Below, piece by piece: positions 16,706-25,736 of a stretch of 64,000 nucleotides of DNA. The notes under the pieces are model-generated. The model was not told the DNA's origin. It worked only from the letters and a program-made list of their open reading frames with translations, and searched no databases. Within the stretch, counting starts at the first letter, position 1. Every line of letters starts with the position of its first letter. The position numbers were made by a program, and so were the translations under genes. Origin of the DNA: Kribbella sindirgiensis (lineage in GTDB: Bacteria; Actinomycetota; Actinomycetes; Propionibacteriales; Kribbellaceae); assembly GCF_004331435.1 (NCBI RefSeq), contig NZ_SJKA01000006.1, positions 434,001-498,000 on the forward strand, in the 5' to 3' direction.

Positions 16706-17521
16706 TCAATGCTTCATGTCCTCGATCAGGATCTCGGACACTGGCTTGGCGTTGTAGTCCAGCAACCAGTGGCCGGCATCGGGAAGTCGGTGAACGGAGC
16801 AGGTGGAGTTCGTCCACTGGCAGGTGAGGTCGACGGATCGTCCGTTCGTGAACGGGTCCTGCTTGCCCCAGATCACGGTCGCCGGCACCTCCGCTTTCGT
16901 CCAGACGCTGCGGGGATCATTGAGCGGCATCGCCTGGTACCAGCGCAGCGCCGACTCGAAGCGATGATCGCTGCGGAGATAGTCGAGGTAACGGTCGACT
17001 TCCGGCGAGACCAAACCTCGCTCGGACAGGAAAGTGACGAGCCGACGCGCGGAACCTGCGTCCCTCGGGGAGAACAACTTCAGAGCCAAGGCCGTGGACT
17101 GTGCGCCAAGGACGTACCACGCCCGGAGCAATTGGGCACTCGAGAGACAAGCCTGCACAAACGCCGCAGGGTGTGGAGCAGCGAGCGAGAAGATTCTGGT
17201 CACTTGCTTGGGTGCGATCCGGGCGACTTCCCAGGCAACCGACGCTCCGAGATCGTGCCCGACGACCGCAGCTTCTGAGACCTCGAGCTCCGACAGGATC
17301 GCCAGAACATCCTCGGCCAGCTTGGTCGAGGTGTAGTCCTGTCGCGGCCCCAGCTCGGACGCCGAGCGGTAGCCACGCATGTTGGGGGCGATGACGCGGA
17401 AGCCGGCCGCAACGAGATGATCGGCGACCTGGTCCCATGCGGACATGTTCTGTGGAAAGCCGTGCAGGCAAACAAAGGCCGGACCGCTGCCCCTGTCCAG
17501 AACATCAGCAGTGCCTACCAC
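16706..17521 (-). CDS. Alpha/beta hydrolase, epoxide hydrolase/dehalogenase-like
   Basis: The product is 271 residues from GTG 17521, overlapping the previous gene's stop (GTGGTAG). The oxyanion motif CLHGFPQN is near residue 20. The nucleophile elbow is VVGHDLGAS near 87-95, with Asp instead of Ser as in epoxide hydrolases and haloalkane dehalogenases. A late His lies in DAGHWLL (about 253). Asp-nucleophile enzymes open epoxides or C-halogen bonds. The preceding di-iron gene suggests hydrolysis of an oxidised lipid product, which is an inference. It is the last gene of a three-gene operon. Confidence 0.85.
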   Translation of the reverse strand: MVGTADVLDRGSGPAFVCLHGFPQNMSAWDQVADHLVAAGFRVIAPNMRGYRSASELGPRQDYTSTKLAEDVLAILSELEVSEAAVVGHDLGASVAWEVARIAPKQVTRIFSLAAPHPAAFVQACLSSAQLLRAWYVLGAQSTALALKLFSPRDAGSARRLVTFLSERGLVSPEVDRYLDYLRSDHRFESALRWYQAMPLNDPRSVWTKAEVPATVIWGKQDPFTNGRSVDLTCQWTNSTCSVHRLPDAGHWLLDYNAKPVSEILIEDMKH

Positions 17522-18372
17522 TCGGACGCTCCCTGAGCCTCCCGCCGCGCGACCGCCGCCACTGGTGCCGGGAATTCGTGCGTATGGAGATACTCGCGCA
17601 TCACGCTGATCGAGCCGATGCCAGGGAGCGCCGAGACGATTCGATCGACCCGCAGCAGCGCGGAGGTGTACTGCGGATCGCGCAGAATCGGGCCGAAGAT
17701 CTCCTCGTACCAACCCTTGCCGATCAGGTCCATGCCGGGTGGCCGCCAGAGCTTTCCGATCAGGACGCGGGTCGTCCGCTGAGCGGCCGGTGAGGCGCCG
17801 AGAAAGATCTCGGCTGCGGTGCGATAAAAACGCATGTGACGAGATTCCTGTTTTGCGATTGCCCTCAGCGCCGACGAGACCGGCGACGTGTCGCAGCGCT
17901 GCGCGAGGTGGTTGTAGGTGGTCAGCGCCACCAGTTCTTGCATGGCGCCCAACGTACAGTAAGCGGCCTTCAAGCCGGGGATTCTCCGGCCCAGGTACAG
18001 GCTCGGCCAGGTGATGAATGCCCGGATGTCGCGTGACCAGCGCCGCTCGTCGATTGCCAGGTCGGTCGTCCCGTAGTTGCGGGCCATGTGCTTCAGAGCG
18101 CGGCTGTGCTCGCCCTCTTCCGCGAGCCAGACAGCGATGAACTCGAGCAGTTCGGGCGATCGGTCCGCTCCGGATGCGGCCAGTTTGCGCCGCATGACCT
18201 GAGAGTCCGCCTCGATCATCGACAAAGCCAGCAGCATTCTGCCCAGCTCGGGATCGGCATCGAGATCGGAAACCTGGCGAACCGCTGTCCAGTCGACCGG
18301 TCCCCAGGAACTCAGGTACCAGTCGAGCAATTCTCGCAGCTCACTCCCTCGGCCATCGGGTTGTTCAGGCAC
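17515..18372 (-). CDS. Ferritin-like di-iron protein, acyl-ACP desaturase-like
   Basis: The 285-residue protein is mostly helical. Two iron-ligand motifs of the fatty acid desaturase type 2 kind are visible: AEEGEHSRAL (about 95-104) and KQESRHMRFY (about 180-189). There are further Glu residues at MIEAD and MQELVAL. The soluble acyl-ACP desaturase superfamily uses these to activate O2. A desaturase, hydroxylase or epoxidase on an acyl chain is the likely role, with the exact reaction unknown. The gene is 12 nt after a multi-TM gene and overlaps the hydrolase gene, so all three should be cotranscribed. Confidence 0.75.
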   Translation of the reverse strand: MPEQPDGRGSELRELLDWYLSSWGPVDWTAVRQVSDLDADPELGRMLLALSMIEADSQVMRRKLAASGADRSPELLEFIAVWLAEEGEHSRALKHMARNYGTTDLAIDERRWSRDIRAFITWPSLYLGRRIPGLKAAYCTLGAMQELVALTTYNHLAQRCDTSPVSSALRAIAKQESRHMRFYRTAAEIFLGASPAAQRTTRVLIGKLWRPPGMDLIGKGWYEEIFGPILRDPQYTSALLRVDRIVSALPGIGSISVMREYLHTHEFPAPVAAVARREAQGASEW

Positions 18373-18384
18373 TTTCGGCCCCTA

Positions 18385-19545
18385 TCAGTAGATGATGCGC
18401 AGAATTTGAATAACGACCGTCAGTGATGACACGAAGCCGAGAAAGTAGACGATCCGAGCCGTGATCCCTGCGTACGGATTCACCCGAACTCTTCTGATCC
18501 GATCCGCCATGGCCCCTGCGGCCGTAGCCTGTTGTGTGCTCGCCGCGGGCACCTGGGCCAGCGTCAATTTGCTCAGTTCGGCGCTCTTCCAGTTCGCGAT
18601 GTTCTTCCTGATCAGATAGATCGGAATGCCGACATAGAAAGGTGTTGTCACCAGCCATTGAATGAGCAACGGCGAGAGCACGATCGCCGGATGGTTCGGC
18701 AACGAGATCGCGACCATCGCCATCGCGATGCCGTGGATGATGATGGCTGTCCAGGTACAGAGCAGGATCTTCCGGACGTCCGACCAGCCGAAATGGCCGT
18801 CGAGGTTGTCGACGTCGGCGCCGTAGTCGATCGACTTCCTGGTCCGCCAGAGGAGTGCGACGGCGCGACCGCCGTAGACATTCTGCAACACGACCGAGTA
18901 CACGAAGAGAGTTCCCCAGCCGACATAGCCGAGCCACGCCCAGCCCTCGGACGATATCGCTGCCCACCACAGTGAGTACTTGACGGCGCCGCCATTCCCT
19001 GTCGTATCAAGAACCGGGTAATCACTGCCGACCGCGAGCGCCTTGCACACGATGCTGACTGACAGGAACGAGAATGCGAGGATCGCGAGGCTCGTCCGTG
19101 ATGCCCGGCGATAGTACGCGTTGCAGGACTGCACCTCTTGAAGGACGGCGGCTCGTCCGTTCGGCCAGGCGAGGATGTTCCGGCGCTCCATCGAGTCGAG
19201 GAACGATTCGATGCCCAGCCACTGGCGGTACATCAGGCCCGGCGTCAAGGACAGCAGGGTTATTGTGATGAGCAGCGGCAGGTCTCTGAGGAAACTCATA
19301 CGCTCCGAAGGCGGTGCGGAGCTGCAGAGCTTGTCATTGGCATAGATATACGCCTTGATGTCGTGACAGAGCAGGCCCGCGAGATCAGCCTGGCCGAGAT
19401 CCTGGCCGGCCGCCGCAAGTACCGCAAATGATCCGAGCGCGACGATCGGCAACCAGAACAGGAAGCCGCCGCTGGAATTTCGTTGGCGCAAATGCTGAAG
19501 TAGTGACTCCCCTTGGAATATCTGGAGTCTGAGATCTTGTGCCAT
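18385..19545 (-). CDS. Multi-TM membrane protein of unknown family
   Basis: The 386-residue protein has about seven hydrophobic segments (near 30-48, 88-108, 150-170, 222-242, 268-290, 298-318 and 362-382). Between the first two lies a probably outward loop with two cysteines (LLCHDIKAY and KLCSSAPP). No domain was recognised. Base composition is visibly less GC-rich than in the flanks. It leads an operon with a di-iron enzyme and an epoxide-hydrolase-like enzyme. That suggests a membrane lipid or hydrophobic substrate, but its own function is unknown. Confidence 0.75.
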   Translation of the reverse strand: MAQDLRLQIFQGESLLQHLRQRNSSGGFLFWLPIVALGSFAVLAAAGQDLGQADLAGLLCHDIKAYIYANDKLCSSAPPSERMSFLRDLPLLITITLLSLTPGLMYRQWLGIESFLDSMERRNILAWPNGRAAVLQEVQSCNAYYRRASRTSLAILAFSFLSVSIVCKALAVGSDYPVLDTTGNGGAVKYSLWWAAISSEGWAWLGYVGWGTLFVYSVVLQNVYGGRAVALLWRTRKSIDYGADVDNLDGHFGWSDVRKILLCTWTAIIIHGIAMAMVAISLPNHPAIVLSPLLIQWLVTTPFYVGIPIYLIRKNIANWKSAELSKLTLAQVPAASTQQATAAGAMADRIRRVRVNPYAGITARIVYFLGFVSSLTVVIQILRIIY

Positions 19546-19641
19546 CCAGGTGTTCCCCCCACGCTCTCCGGCTCTCGACGTTCTGATTATCGGACATCGA
19601 GACGGCCGTCAACCTCGCTGAGCGTGTCGCCCGCAGGCGGG

Positions 19642-20283
19642 TCAGGAATCCGATGCGACTCCTTTCTGATATGCGTAGCGCACTGCCTCCGCGCGGTGGC
19701 GGGCGCCGATCTTCGCGAACGTGTTGTTGATGTGCGTCTTCACGGTCGCCTCGCTGATGAACAGCCGGCCCGCGATCTCCGGGTTGCTCAGTCCTTGCGC
19801 GATCAACCGCAGTACCTCGGTCTCCCGGGCCGTCAGCCCGTCGGTGCTCTGGTCCGTCGAGGTGAGCCCTGCGATCAAACGCTTCGAGACCTCTGCGTCG
19901 AACGTGGACTGCCCGGCCGCGGTCGATCGCAGCGCGGCGCCGATCTCGGCGCGGCCGGCGTCCTTGGTGAGATAGCCGCGGGCGCCGGCACGGAGCGCGC
20001 TCGCGATCGAGGCGTCGTCGGCGTACGTCGTCAGCACCAGTACGGCGACGTCCGGGAAGTCGGCCGTGATCCGCGCCGTCGCCTGCGTCCCGTCGAGGAC
20101 GGGCATCCGCAGGTCCATCAGCACCACGTCTACGTTGCCCCGGGCAACCAGGTCGACGGCCTCGACACCGTTCGCGGCCGCGCCGGTGACGTGGACGCCG
20201 TCGATCAGCCCGAGCAGGGCGACCAGTCCTTCCCGCACGACCTGCTGGTCGTCCGCCACGACCACTCGGATTGCGTCAGTCAA
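19642..20283 (-). CDS. LuxR-type response regulator (NarL family)
   Basis: The product is 213 residues from TTG 20283 (MTDAIRVVVADD), the natural family start. GTG 20319 would add an atypical tail. The receiver domain has the DD acidic pair (11-12), the phospho-acceptor Asp57 in VVLMDLRMP, and Lys in YLTKDAG. The C-terminal GerE helix-turn-helix reads LTARETEVLRLIAQGLSNPEIAGRL. The start overlaps the 3' end of the histidine kinase gene, so the two form a cognate pair. Targets are unknown. Confidence 0.93.
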   Translation of the reverse strand: MTDAIRVVVADDQQVVREGLVALLGLIDGVHVTGAAANGVEAVDLVARGNVDVVLMDLRMPVLDGTQATARITADFPDVAVLVLTTYADDASIASALRAGARGYLTKDAGRAEIGAALRSTAAGQSTFDAEVSKRLIAGLTSTDQSTDGLTARETEVLRLIAQGLSNPEIAGRLFISEATVKTHINNTFAKIGARHRAEAVRYAYQKGVASDS

Positions 20284-21394
20284 CCTCTGCCACCACCAAC
20301 CAGTCGTCGCCGTCCGCACCCGCCGTCAGCGTCCCACCGACCAGCGCCAGCCGCTCCCGCATTCCCGCCAACCCGAACCCCTCGCCGCTCGTGACCCCTT
20401 TGGTTCGCACCGACAGCCGTACGCCGTCCTCGTAGACAAGCCTCATGTCAACAATCTGACCAGCCGCATGCTTCGCCGCATTCGTCAGCGCTTCACGCGC
20501 CGCGCCGAGCAGTGCAACCGTGACACCTGACTCCAGCCGCTGCCGGCCGGTGACAGTCAGCCGCACGGCGGTGCCATGATCCGCCTCGTGCTGCTCTGCG
20601 AGCGCAGCCAACGCCGCAGGGAGCTCCGGCACCTCATCCGCCCGCAGCGCGGCTACAGCATCACGGGCCTCGGTCAGCCCCTGTACGGCGAGCCGGCGCG
20701 AGCGACGTACCCGCTCCAGCGCACCGGCCGTGTCACCACGCTCTTCCAGCAGTGCCTCGGCTACCTCGAGCTGAACGCTCAGTGCGCCCAGCGAGTGCGC
20801 CAGTACGTCGTGCAGGTCCCGAGCGATCCGCCCACGCTCCTCCAGCGTGGCCGCGCGGGCGTGTTCGCTCTGCGCCAGGCGGGTCTGCTCCAGTAGCTGC
20901 TCGGTCTGCCGCGCCTGCACCTCGTACTGGCGCCGGTTCAACCCGAAGGCGGTCAGTGCGGCGGTCCAGAGCAGCTGGGAGAAGTACCAGGTGTCCGGCT
21001 GCCCGAACCACCAGGCCGACCCCGCGTACCCGGCAGCGACACCGATGCCGACAGCAATGATCGGCCGGTTGCCGCGACGGCCGAAGTCGATCACCGCGAT
21101 GTCGGTGATCGCGACCAGCACCAGGACCAGGGCGTTCGACTGCGGGTAGCCGGCGATCAGCGCGTTGCTGACCGCGACGGGGGCTAGCAGTGCTAGCGAG
21201 ACGTAAGGACGAGCCGTCATCAGCACCGAGCCGACGACGAACGCGGCGAAGGTGACCAGGAGCACCACCCAGACCCACGCGGCCGCAGGCCGTGCGGTGG
21301 CCAGTACGGCGACCGCGACCCCCGTGGTGAGCACCCGGCCGACCCAGCCGCTCTCTCCGTGCGGACCGGGCGGCAGCAGCGCCTTCAGCTTCAC
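20276..21394 (-). CDS. Two-component sensor histidine kinase (HisKA_3)
   Basis: The product is 372 residues from GTG 21394, which overlaps the previous stop. About five membrane helices occupy residues 15-150, with almost no extracellular domain. The dimerisation helix carries ERGRIARDLHDVLAHSLGAL (phospho-His near 205). The ATPase domain shows AREALTNAAKHA and GFGLAGMRERL. It autophosphorylates and passes phosphate to the adjacent LuxR-type regulator. A short membrane protein is encoded just upstream and could be an accessory sensor. Confidence 0.93.
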   Translation of the reverse strand: MKLKALLPPGPHGESGWVGRVLTTGVAVAVLATARPAAAWVWVVLLVTFAAFVVGSVLMTARPYVSLALLAPVAVSNALIAGYPQSNALVLVLVAITDIAVIDFGRRGNRPIIAVGIGVAAGYAGSAWWFGQPDTWYFSQLLWTAALTAFGLNRRQYEVQARQTEQLLEQTRLAQSEHARAATLEERGRIARDLHDVLAHSLGALSVQLEVAEALLEERGDTAGALERVRRSRRLAVQGLTEARDAVAALRADEVPELPAALAALAEQHEADHGTAVRLTVTGRQRLESGVTVALLGAAREALTNAAKHAAGQIVDMRLVYEDGVRLSVRTKGVTSGEGFGLAGMRERLALVGGTLTAGADGDDWLVVAEVD

Positions 21395-21882
21395 TGGTTG
21401 GTGTACTCCTCGGCCATCTGGCTCGCCTTGCTCTGGATGATCAGTGACTGGGTCAACAGGTTCGCACCCATCGAGACCATCAGCGCGCCGCCGCCGCCGC
21501 CGGCGACCGAGGCGCCGAGCAGATGGCCGAGTCCGGCGAGTCCGAGCCGGACGACCAGGTAGGCCACCATGATGCCGAGCCCGGGCATCCCGAGCCGGAA
21601 GAACACCTTCCCGGCGCGCCGCTGGACCTGTGCGACCCGTCCGGAGCCGACACCGGCCACGAGCGCGAGCACGGCACCGACCACGAGCAGTACGACGTCG
21701 ACGGCGCCCAGGACGGTGTGCCGGTCGTACAGCTGGTAGACCCCGACGCCCATCAGCACGAGAGGGCCGCGCCACACGTCGGCGTCGGAGTTCTCCAGCT
21801 CGGACCAGGACAGCCGCCGCGCGAGTACGACGACCACGACGGCGATCACGACGAGGGCGTTGGGCAAGGTTCCGAGGCTCAT
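21391..21882 (-). CDS. Small multi-TM protein preceding the histidine kinase
   Basis: The product is 163 residues from ATG 21882 with about four hydrophobic segments. After the first one come SWSELENSDADVWRGPL and a long VDVVLLVVGAVLALVAGVGSG stretch. It ends in a cytoplasmic-looking QSKASQMAEEYTNQ. No known domain was recognised; the layout resembles DUF1453/CcdC-like proteins, but this is weak. It overlaps the kinase gene by 4 bp, so it is the first gene of a three-gene signalling operon. Confidence 0.75.
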   Translation of the reverse strand: MSLGTLPNALVVIAVVVVVLARRLSWSELENSDADVWRGPLVLMGVGVYQLYDRHTVLGAVDVVLLVVGAVLALVAGVGSGRVAQVQRRAGKVFFRLGMPGLGIMVAYLVVRLGLAGLGHLLGASVAGGGGGALMVSMGANLLTQSLIIQSKASQMAEEYTNQ

Positions 21883-22042
21883 GTCACGGACGGTAGGTCT
21901 GCGCGGACATTTGTGGGTACCGACCACGGGTGGAGATCTGGGTGGAGAACCGGCCGGGTCGCCGCCGTGTTTGGTTGAAAGTAGGAGTAACGTTCCTGAC
22001 CGGTAACAACACGATCTGTCACAGCGGTGATCCGGAGGCCCG

Positions 22043-23722
22043 ATGCTTGCGCAACAATCCATCCTCAGACTGGATGCCACGGCGATCGACTACATCATCA
22101 TCGCGCTCTACTTCGTCTTCGTGCTCGGGATCGGGTACCTGGCCAGACGCGCGGTGTCGAGCAGCCTGGACTTCTTCCTGTCCGGCCGGTCGCTGCCCGC
22201 CTGGGTCACCGGCCTGGCGTTCATCTCGGCCAACCTGGGCGCGATCGAGATCATGGGCATGTCGGCGAACGGCGCGCAGTACGGCATGCCGACCGTGCAC
22301 TACTTCTGGATCGGCGCGATCCCGGCGATGCTGTTCCTCGGCGTCGTGATGATGCCGTTCTACTACGGCTCCAAGGTCCGCAGCGTGCCGGAGTTCATGC
22401 TCCGCCGGTTCGGGAAACCCGCGCACCTGGTGAACGCGATCAGCTTCGCCCTGGCGCAGGTGCTGATCGCGGGCGTGAACCTGTTCCTGCTCGCGACCAT
22501 CGTGAACGTGCTGCTCGGCTGGCCGATCTGGGTGTCGGTGATCGTCGCCGCCCTGATCGTGCTCAGCTACATCACGCTCGGCGGGCTGTCGGCCGCGATC
22601 TACAACGAGGTGCTGCAGTTCTTCGTCATCGTCGCCGCGCTGCTGCCGCTGACCCTGGTCGGCCTGCACAAGGTCGGCGGCTGGCAGGGCCTGGTCGACA
22701 AGGTGACCGCGTCGCCGGGCGGCGGCGAGCAGATGTCGGCCTGGCCCGGCAACGCGCTGAGCGGGTTCGGCAACAGTTTCCTGTCGGTGATCGGCATCGT
22801 GTTCGGTCTCGGCTTCGTGCTCTCGTTCGGCTACTGGACGACGAACTTCGTCGAGGTGCAGAGGGCGATGGCGTCGAAGAACATGTCGGCGGCCCGGCGG
22901 ACGCCGATCATCGGCTCGTTCCCGAAGATGTTCGTGCCGTTCATCGTGATCATCCCCGGCATCATCGCCGCGGTGATCGTGCCGGAACTGGCCCAGTTCA
23001 AGGCCACCGGCAGCGGCGAGGTCGACTACAACGACGCGATCCTGCTGCTGATGCGCGACCTGCTGCCGAACGGCATGCTCGGCCTCGCGATCACCGGTCT
23101 GCTGGCGTCCTTCATGGCCGGTATGGCGGCCAACCTGAGCTCGTTCAACACCGTGATGTCGTACGACATCATCGAGCGCTACGTCATCAAGGACCGGCCG
23201 GACGACTTCTACCTGCGCACCGGCCGCTGGGTGACCGTGGCGGGCACGCTGATCGCGATCGGCACGGCCGCGATCGCCTCCGGCTACAGCAACCTGATGG
23301 ACTACCTGCAGCAGCTGTTCTCGTTCTTCAACGCGCCGCTGTTCGCCACGTTCATCCTCGGTATGTTCTGGAAGCGGATGACGGCGGCGGCCGGCTGGAT
23401 CGGCCTGGTCAGCGGTACGACGACGGCGATCGTGGTCTTCATCCTGTCCGAGAACGGCGTCATCAACCTGCCCGGTCAGGGCGCCAGCTTCGTCGGCGCC
23501 GGCGCGGCGTTCGTGGTCGACATCCTGGTCAGCGTCCTGGTCAGCACCATGACCCGGCCGAAGGAGGAATCCGAGCTGGTCGGCCTGGTGTACTCGCTGA
23601 CGCCGAAGGAGCAGCGCACCGAGGTGACGCTCCGCGGTGACCACGGCTGGTACCGCAGGCCGGTCCTGCTGGCCGGCATCTCGCTGGCGATGACCATCGT
23701 CCTGAACATCGTCTTCGGCTGA
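22043..23722 (+). CDS. Sodium:solute symporter (SSS family)
   Basis: The 559-residue protein has about 14 membrane helices. SSS motifs are clear: RAVSSSLDFFLSGRSLPAW after TM1, ISANLGAIEIMGMS in TM2, and the sodium-site helix SFMAGMAANLSSFNTVMSYD around residues 354-373. It imports a sugar, carboxylate or similar solute driven by Na+. CCGGAGG precedes the ATG. It is followed 13 bp later by a two-TM mini-protein, then by a PhyH dioxygenase and an AraC regulator. The group looks like one uptake-and-oxidation unit of unknown substrate. Confidence 0.93.
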   Translation: MLAQQSILRLDATAIDYIIIALYFVFVLGIGYLARRAVSSSLDFFLSGRSLPAWVTGLAFISANLGAIEIMGMSANGAQYGMPTVHYFWIGAIPAMLFLGVVMMPFYYGSKVRSVPEFMLRRFGKPAHLVNAISFALAQVLIAGVNLFLLATIVNVLLGWPIWVSVIVAALIVLSYITLGGLSAAIYNEVLQFFVIVAALLPLTLVGLHKVGGWQGLVDKVTASPGGGEQMSAWPGNALSGFGNSFLSVIGIVFGLGFVLSFGYWTTNFVEVQRAMASKNMSAARRTPIIGSFPKMFVPFIVIIPGIIAAVIVPELAQFKATGSGEVDYNDAILLLMRDLLPNGMLGLAITGLLASFMAGMAANLSSFNTVMSYDIIERYVIKDRPDDFYLRTGRWVTVAGTLIAIGTAAIASGYSNLMDYLQQLFSFFNAPLFATFILGMFWKRMTAAAGWIGLVSGTTTAIVVFILSENGVINLPGQGASFVGAGAAFVVDILVSVLVSTMTRPKEESELVGLVYSLTPKEQRTEVTLRGDHGWYRRPVLLAGISLAMTIVLNIVFG

Positions 23723-23735
23723 TTGGGAGCTTGTG

Positions 23736-23984
23736 ATGGCGGAGAAGAAGAAGGCCGGGGCGTTCGACATCCGGATCGTGATCGCGACCCTGGTCGGGAT
23801 CTACGGGGTGGTGCTGACCGTCCTCGGCATCGTCGAGAAGCAGGCCGAGATCGACAAGGCCGCGGGGATCAACATCAACCTCTGGGGCGGCATCGGGATG
23901 CTGGTGTTCACCGCCGTCTTCGTGGCGTGGGCCCGGCTGCGGCCGATCGCCGTACCGATCGACGAGAAGCCTGCCGACGAGTAG
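23736..23984 (+). CDS. Small two-TM protein linked to the SSS symporter
   Basis: The product is 82 residues from ATG 23736, six bases after GGGAG. GTG 23733 is possible but too close to the ribosome site. Two hydrophobic helices (about 13-33 and 49-66) are joined by EKQAEIDKAAGININLWG. It is spaced 13 bp after the symporter and is probably cotranscribed and coinserted. Small partner subunits are known for some SSS transporters, but no family was recognised here. Confidence 0.8.
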   Translation: MAEKKKAGAFDIRIVIATLVGIYGVVLTVLGIVEKQAEIDKAAGININLWGGIGMLVFTAVFVAWARLRPIAVPIDEKPADE

Positions 23985-24081
23985 GCATGTCCGTTTGACG
24001 AACATCGGCGTCCGGTCGGGTCCTCCCGTCCGGGCGCCGGCGTTCGTAGGCTCGAAGTACCCGATCAGGAGGTACTCCGAC

Positions 24082-24849
24082 ATGACGATCACAGACGGGC
24101 GCCCCGAACTCTCGACGCTCGCGCAGCAGTATGCCGAGAACGGCTTCGTGCTGGTGAAAGGCCTTCTCAGCAAGGAAGAAGCAGCGCACTACCGGCAGCG
24201 CAGCCACGACCTGCTGGCCCAGCTGAACCGGACCGACGACCCGACCTGGGGCGCCGCCCGGGACATGACCGAGGCGCCGACGAAGCTGCAGCACCTGCAC
24301 GACGCGCAGTTCTACGACGCCGAGTTCTCGAAGCTCCTGGTGGACCCGCGGTTCACCGACGTGGCCGCCGCGGTGATGGGTGTGGACAACGTGCAACTGC
24401 ACCACACCAAGCTGTTCGTGAAGCCGCCGGAGAACGGTTCGCCGTTCCCGTTGCACCAGGACCACCCGTTCTTCCCGCACACCTATCACCGGGTCGGCGC
24501 GGCGATCTTCCACTTCGACGACGCACCGGTCGAGAAGGGTTGTGTCCGGGTGATTCCCGGCAGCCACCAGGAGGGGCCACGGGAGCACAGCCCGGAGGGG
24601 TCGTACCACCTGCTGGAGCCGTCGTTCGACGCGGCGACACCGCAGCCGGCCGAGGCAGGCGACGTACTGTTCTTCACCTACCTGACCGTGCACGGGTCCG
24701 GGGTGAACACCAGTGACGAGGCGCGCACCACCTGGCTGGTCCAGTACCGCGACCCGTCCGACCCGCCGACCGTCAAGACGCACGAGTGGTCACTCGGCCA
24801 GGGCATGATGCTGCGGGGAGTCGACCCCACGGGCAGGAGCGCTGTTTGA
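24082..24849 (+). CDS. Phytanoyl-CoA dioxygenase (PhyH) family protein
   Basis: The product is 255 residues from ATG 24082, with CAGGAGGT at ideal spacing. The Fe(II)/2-oxoglutarate facial triad is visible: HQDHPFF (His and Asp near 125-127) and VHGSGVN (distal His near 203). A later Arg in RTTWLVQYR is available for 2-oxoglutarate. N-terminal YAENGFVLVKGLLSKEEA is typical of the family. It would hydroxylate a small substrate imported by the SSS transporter. It overlaps the AraC gene by 4 bp. Confidence 0.9.
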   Translation: MTITDGRPELSTLAQQYAENGFVLVKGLLSKEEAAHYRQRSHDLLAQLNRTDDPTWGAARDMTEAPTKLQHLHDAQFYDAEFSKLLVDPRFTDVAAAVMGVDNVQLHHTKLFVKPPENGSPFPLHQDHPFFPHTYHRVGAAIFHFDDAPVEKGCVRVIPGSHQEGPREHSPEGSYHLLEPSFDAATPQPAEAGDVLFFTYLTVHGSGVNTSDEARTTWLVQYRDPSDPPTVKTHEWSLGQGMMLRGVDPTGRSAV

Positions 24850-25736
24850 GCCTCGTATCCGTTGCCGCAGCGGATCGTTTCGTCGACCTCGCGGGACTGC
24901 TCGAGTCCTGCGAGGTCGACGGCTTCCGCGCGGACTTCCTCAGCTGGGGCCACTACCGGCCGGAGTACTGGCGCAACTACTGGCACAGCCACTCCTTCCA
25001 CGAGGTCTGCCTCGCCTACTCCGGCGAGGGCCGCTTCAACAACGGCGCAGTGCAGTACGACGTGGTGCCGGGGTCAGTGTTCCTCGCGCGCCCCGGTGAC
25101 GTGCACGAGATCGAGTCCTCGCACACGTCGCCGCTCGGCATCGCGTTCTGGGGCTTCACCTTTCGTCCCGGATCCGACGAACGCGGATGGTGGTCCGGGC
25201 TGACACGTGCTGACGGCCCTGTCATGTCCACGAGAACCGGTGCGTTGCCTGCACTCATCACGGGCTTGGCTGCGGAGGCGGCTGCGCCGGTGTCCGGGTA
25301 CGGCACCGTACTGGGTGCACTGGGCGCGACGCTGGTCATGGAAACGGCTCGTGCCTTCGCACTGGATGAGGATCTCGCGGTGGAGCCCGTCAGACGGGAC
25401 CGTGGACCTCTGGTCGTGGAGGCGATGCAGAGGCACCTCCGAGACAACCTGTCCCGGCCCATCACGGTCCGGGATGTGGCAGCCGCCGTACACCTCTCCG
25501 AGCGGCACGCCGAACGCCTCTTCACGCAGCAGACCGGTGCGTCCATCATGTCGACGCTGCGCCGCCTCCGGCTCGAGTTGTCGGCACAGCTCCTCCTGGA
25601 CCACACCCTGTCCATCACCGAGGTAGCGAGAGCTTGCGGCTACTCCGACGTACGTCCGTTCTCCACTGCCTTCAAACGCAAGTACGGCCGCACTCCCGGC
25701 GACCACCGCCGCGCCGGCGGCACCGAGTTCATCTAG
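24846..25736 (+). CDS. AraC family transcriptional regulator
   Basis: The product is 296 residues from TTG 24846, which overlaps the PhyH stop (TTGA) and has GGAG upstream. The N-terminal cupin includes HSHSFHEVCLAYSGEG and ARPGDVHEIESS. The C-terminal double helix-turn-helix runs from about 200 to 290, with VRDVAAAVHLSERHAERLF and ITEVARACGYSDVRPFSTAFKRKYGRTPGDHRR. It probably senses the solute handled by the upstream genes and regulates this operon. An imperfect palindrome near 23986-24004 is a possible site. Confidence 0.92.
   Translation: MSLVSVAAADRFVDLAGLLESCEVDGFRADFLSWGHYRPEYWRNYWHSHSFHEVCLAYSGEGRFNNGAVQYDVVPGSVFLARPGDVHEIESSHTSPLGIAFWGFTFRPGSDERGWWSGLTRADGPVMSTRTGALPALITGLAAEAAAPVSGYGTVLGALGATLVMETARAFALDEDLAVEPVRRDRGPLVVEAMQRHLRDNLSRPITVRDVAAAVHLSERHAERLFTQQTGASIMSTLRRLRLELSAQLLLDHTLSITEVARACGYSDVRPFSTAFKRKYGRTPGDHRRAGGTEFI

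Noticed and set aside
23986..24004. Imperfect palindrome near the PhyH start as an AraC operator
   Set aside because: Only 14 of 19 positions are symmetric. This is too weak to list as a feature.
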